DNA from: Rhodospirillaceae bacterium
Lineage (GTDB): Bacteria > Pseudomonadota > Alphaproteobacteria > DSM-16000 > Inquilinaceae
Assembly: GCA_020425485.1 (NCBI GenBank)
Contig: JAGQRL010000016.1
Span: 1-5,894 of the forward strand
Length of the DNA stretch: 5,894 nt
Direction of reading: 5' to 3'
The notes beneath the pieces are model-generated. The model saw only the letters and a list, made by a program, of their open reading frames with translations. It ran no database searches and had not been told where the DNA came from. The translations under genes were made by a program, and so were the position numbers. The first letter of the stretch is position 1. Each line of letters opens with the position of its first letter. Shown here piece after piece: positions 5,328 through 5,894 of the stretch.

Positions 5328-5894
5328 ATGGCCGACCTGTTGTCGCTGACGCTGGCCGAAGCGCGGGATGCGCTGAAGGCCGGCGAAACCTCCGCTGTGG
5401 ACCTGGTGGGCGCCCATGTCGGCGCCATGGAGCGCGCGCGGCCGCTCAACCTGTTCATCACCGAAACGGCCGAGCAGGCGCTCGCCATGGCCGAAGCGGC
5501 CGATGCGCGCCGTGCCAAGGGCGAAGCGGGGCCGCTCAACGGCCTGCCGATCGGGGTGAAGGACCTGTTCTGCACCGAAGGCGTGCTGACCACCGCGGCC
5601 AGCCACATCCTCGACGGTTTCGTGCCCACCTATGAAAGCACCGTCACCGCCAATCTGTGGCGCGACGGCGCGGTGATGCTGGGCAAGCTGAACCTGGACG
5701 AGTTCGCCATGGGCTCGTCGACCCTCACCTCCTACTACGGCCCCACCATCAACCCGTGGAGCCCGCGCGACGGCGGCGGGACGGGCGACGGCTTTGCCCG
5801 CAAGCTGGTGCCCGGCGGGTCTTCCGGCGGCTCCGGCGCGGCGATTGCGGCCGGCGTCGGCGTCGGTGCCCTGGGCACGGATACCGGCGGCTCG
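5328..5894 (+). CDS. gatA: Glutamyl/aspartyl-tRNA amidotransferase subunit A, 5' part (cut by window edge)
   Basis: GatA is the amidase subunit that releases ammonia from glutamine and passes it to GatB. The first 189 residues are present, somewhat under half of the roughly 490 expected. NGLPIGVKDLF (71-81) contains catalytic Lys78. LGKLNLDEFAMGSS (118-131) is the conserved segment around the substrate site. VPGGSSGGSGAA (161-172) is the amidase signature with the cis-Ser at 165. DTGGS at 185-189 ends with the predicted nucleophile Ser189, the last codon in the window. The Ser165-Ser189 spacing of 24 equals that of the Staphylococcus aureus enzyme (Ser154 and Ser178). The loop between NPW (142-144) and the signature is long and glycine-rich (RDGGGTGDGFARK, 147-159). 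The reading frame is intact to the edge. gatB is expected downstream, outside the window. Confidence 0.97.
   Translation, partial: MADLLSLTLAEARDALKAGETSAVDLVGAHVGAMERARPLNLFITETAEQALAMAEAADARRAKGEAGPLNGLPIGVKDLFCTEGVLTTAASHILDGFVPTYESTVTANLWRDGAVMLGKLNLDEFAMGSSTLTSYYGPTINPWSPRDGGGTGDGFARKLVPGGSSGGSGAAIAAGVGVGALGTDTGGS

Overview
The window is a compact, GC-rich stretch of bacterial housekeeping genes. It most resembles an alphaproteobacterium of the Rhodospirillales type. That placement rests on the gene order (gatC-gatA divergent from ruvX, pyrB, pyrC, plsY), on the style of PyrB and PyrC, and on the heavy G/C bias at third codon positions. It is an inference from remembered gene order and protein style, not from a search.

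Layout: positions 1-69 are a gene-free edge. A run of six genes on the minus strand then reads from right to left: ruvX (Holliday-junction resolvase-like nuclease), an AEC-family membrane transporter, pyrB (aspartate carbamoyltransferase), a dihydroorotase-family pyrC, a small gene I do not recognise, and plsY (glycerol-3-phosphate acyltransferase). Junctions are tight: 3 nt between ruvX and the transporter, 44 nt before pyrB, a 4-nt ATGA overlap of pyrB and pyrC, 13 nt before the unknown gene, and 60 nt before plsY. This looks like one operon with possible translational coupling. A divergent intergenic region of about 100 nt (4938-5036) separates it from gatC and gatA on the plus strand. These encode two subunits of the Asp-tRNA(Asn)/Glu-tRNA(Gln) amidotransferase. 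gatA is cut by the window edge exactly at its predicted nucleophile serine codon.

How the genes work together: PyrB makes carbamoyl-aspartate, the committed step of UMP synthesis. The PyrC here lacks the HxH metal motif of active dihydroorotases, so it is probably a structural partner of PyrB rather than the working enzyme. PlsY acylates glycerol-3-phosphate at the membrane. GatCA (with GatB outside the window) corrects misacylated tRNAs. The transporter's substrate is unknown.

I found no mobile element, CRISPR array, RNA gene or obvious new system. The items most worth a second look are the unrecognised 130-residue gene of lower GC between pyrC and plsY, and the metal-site loss in PyrC.
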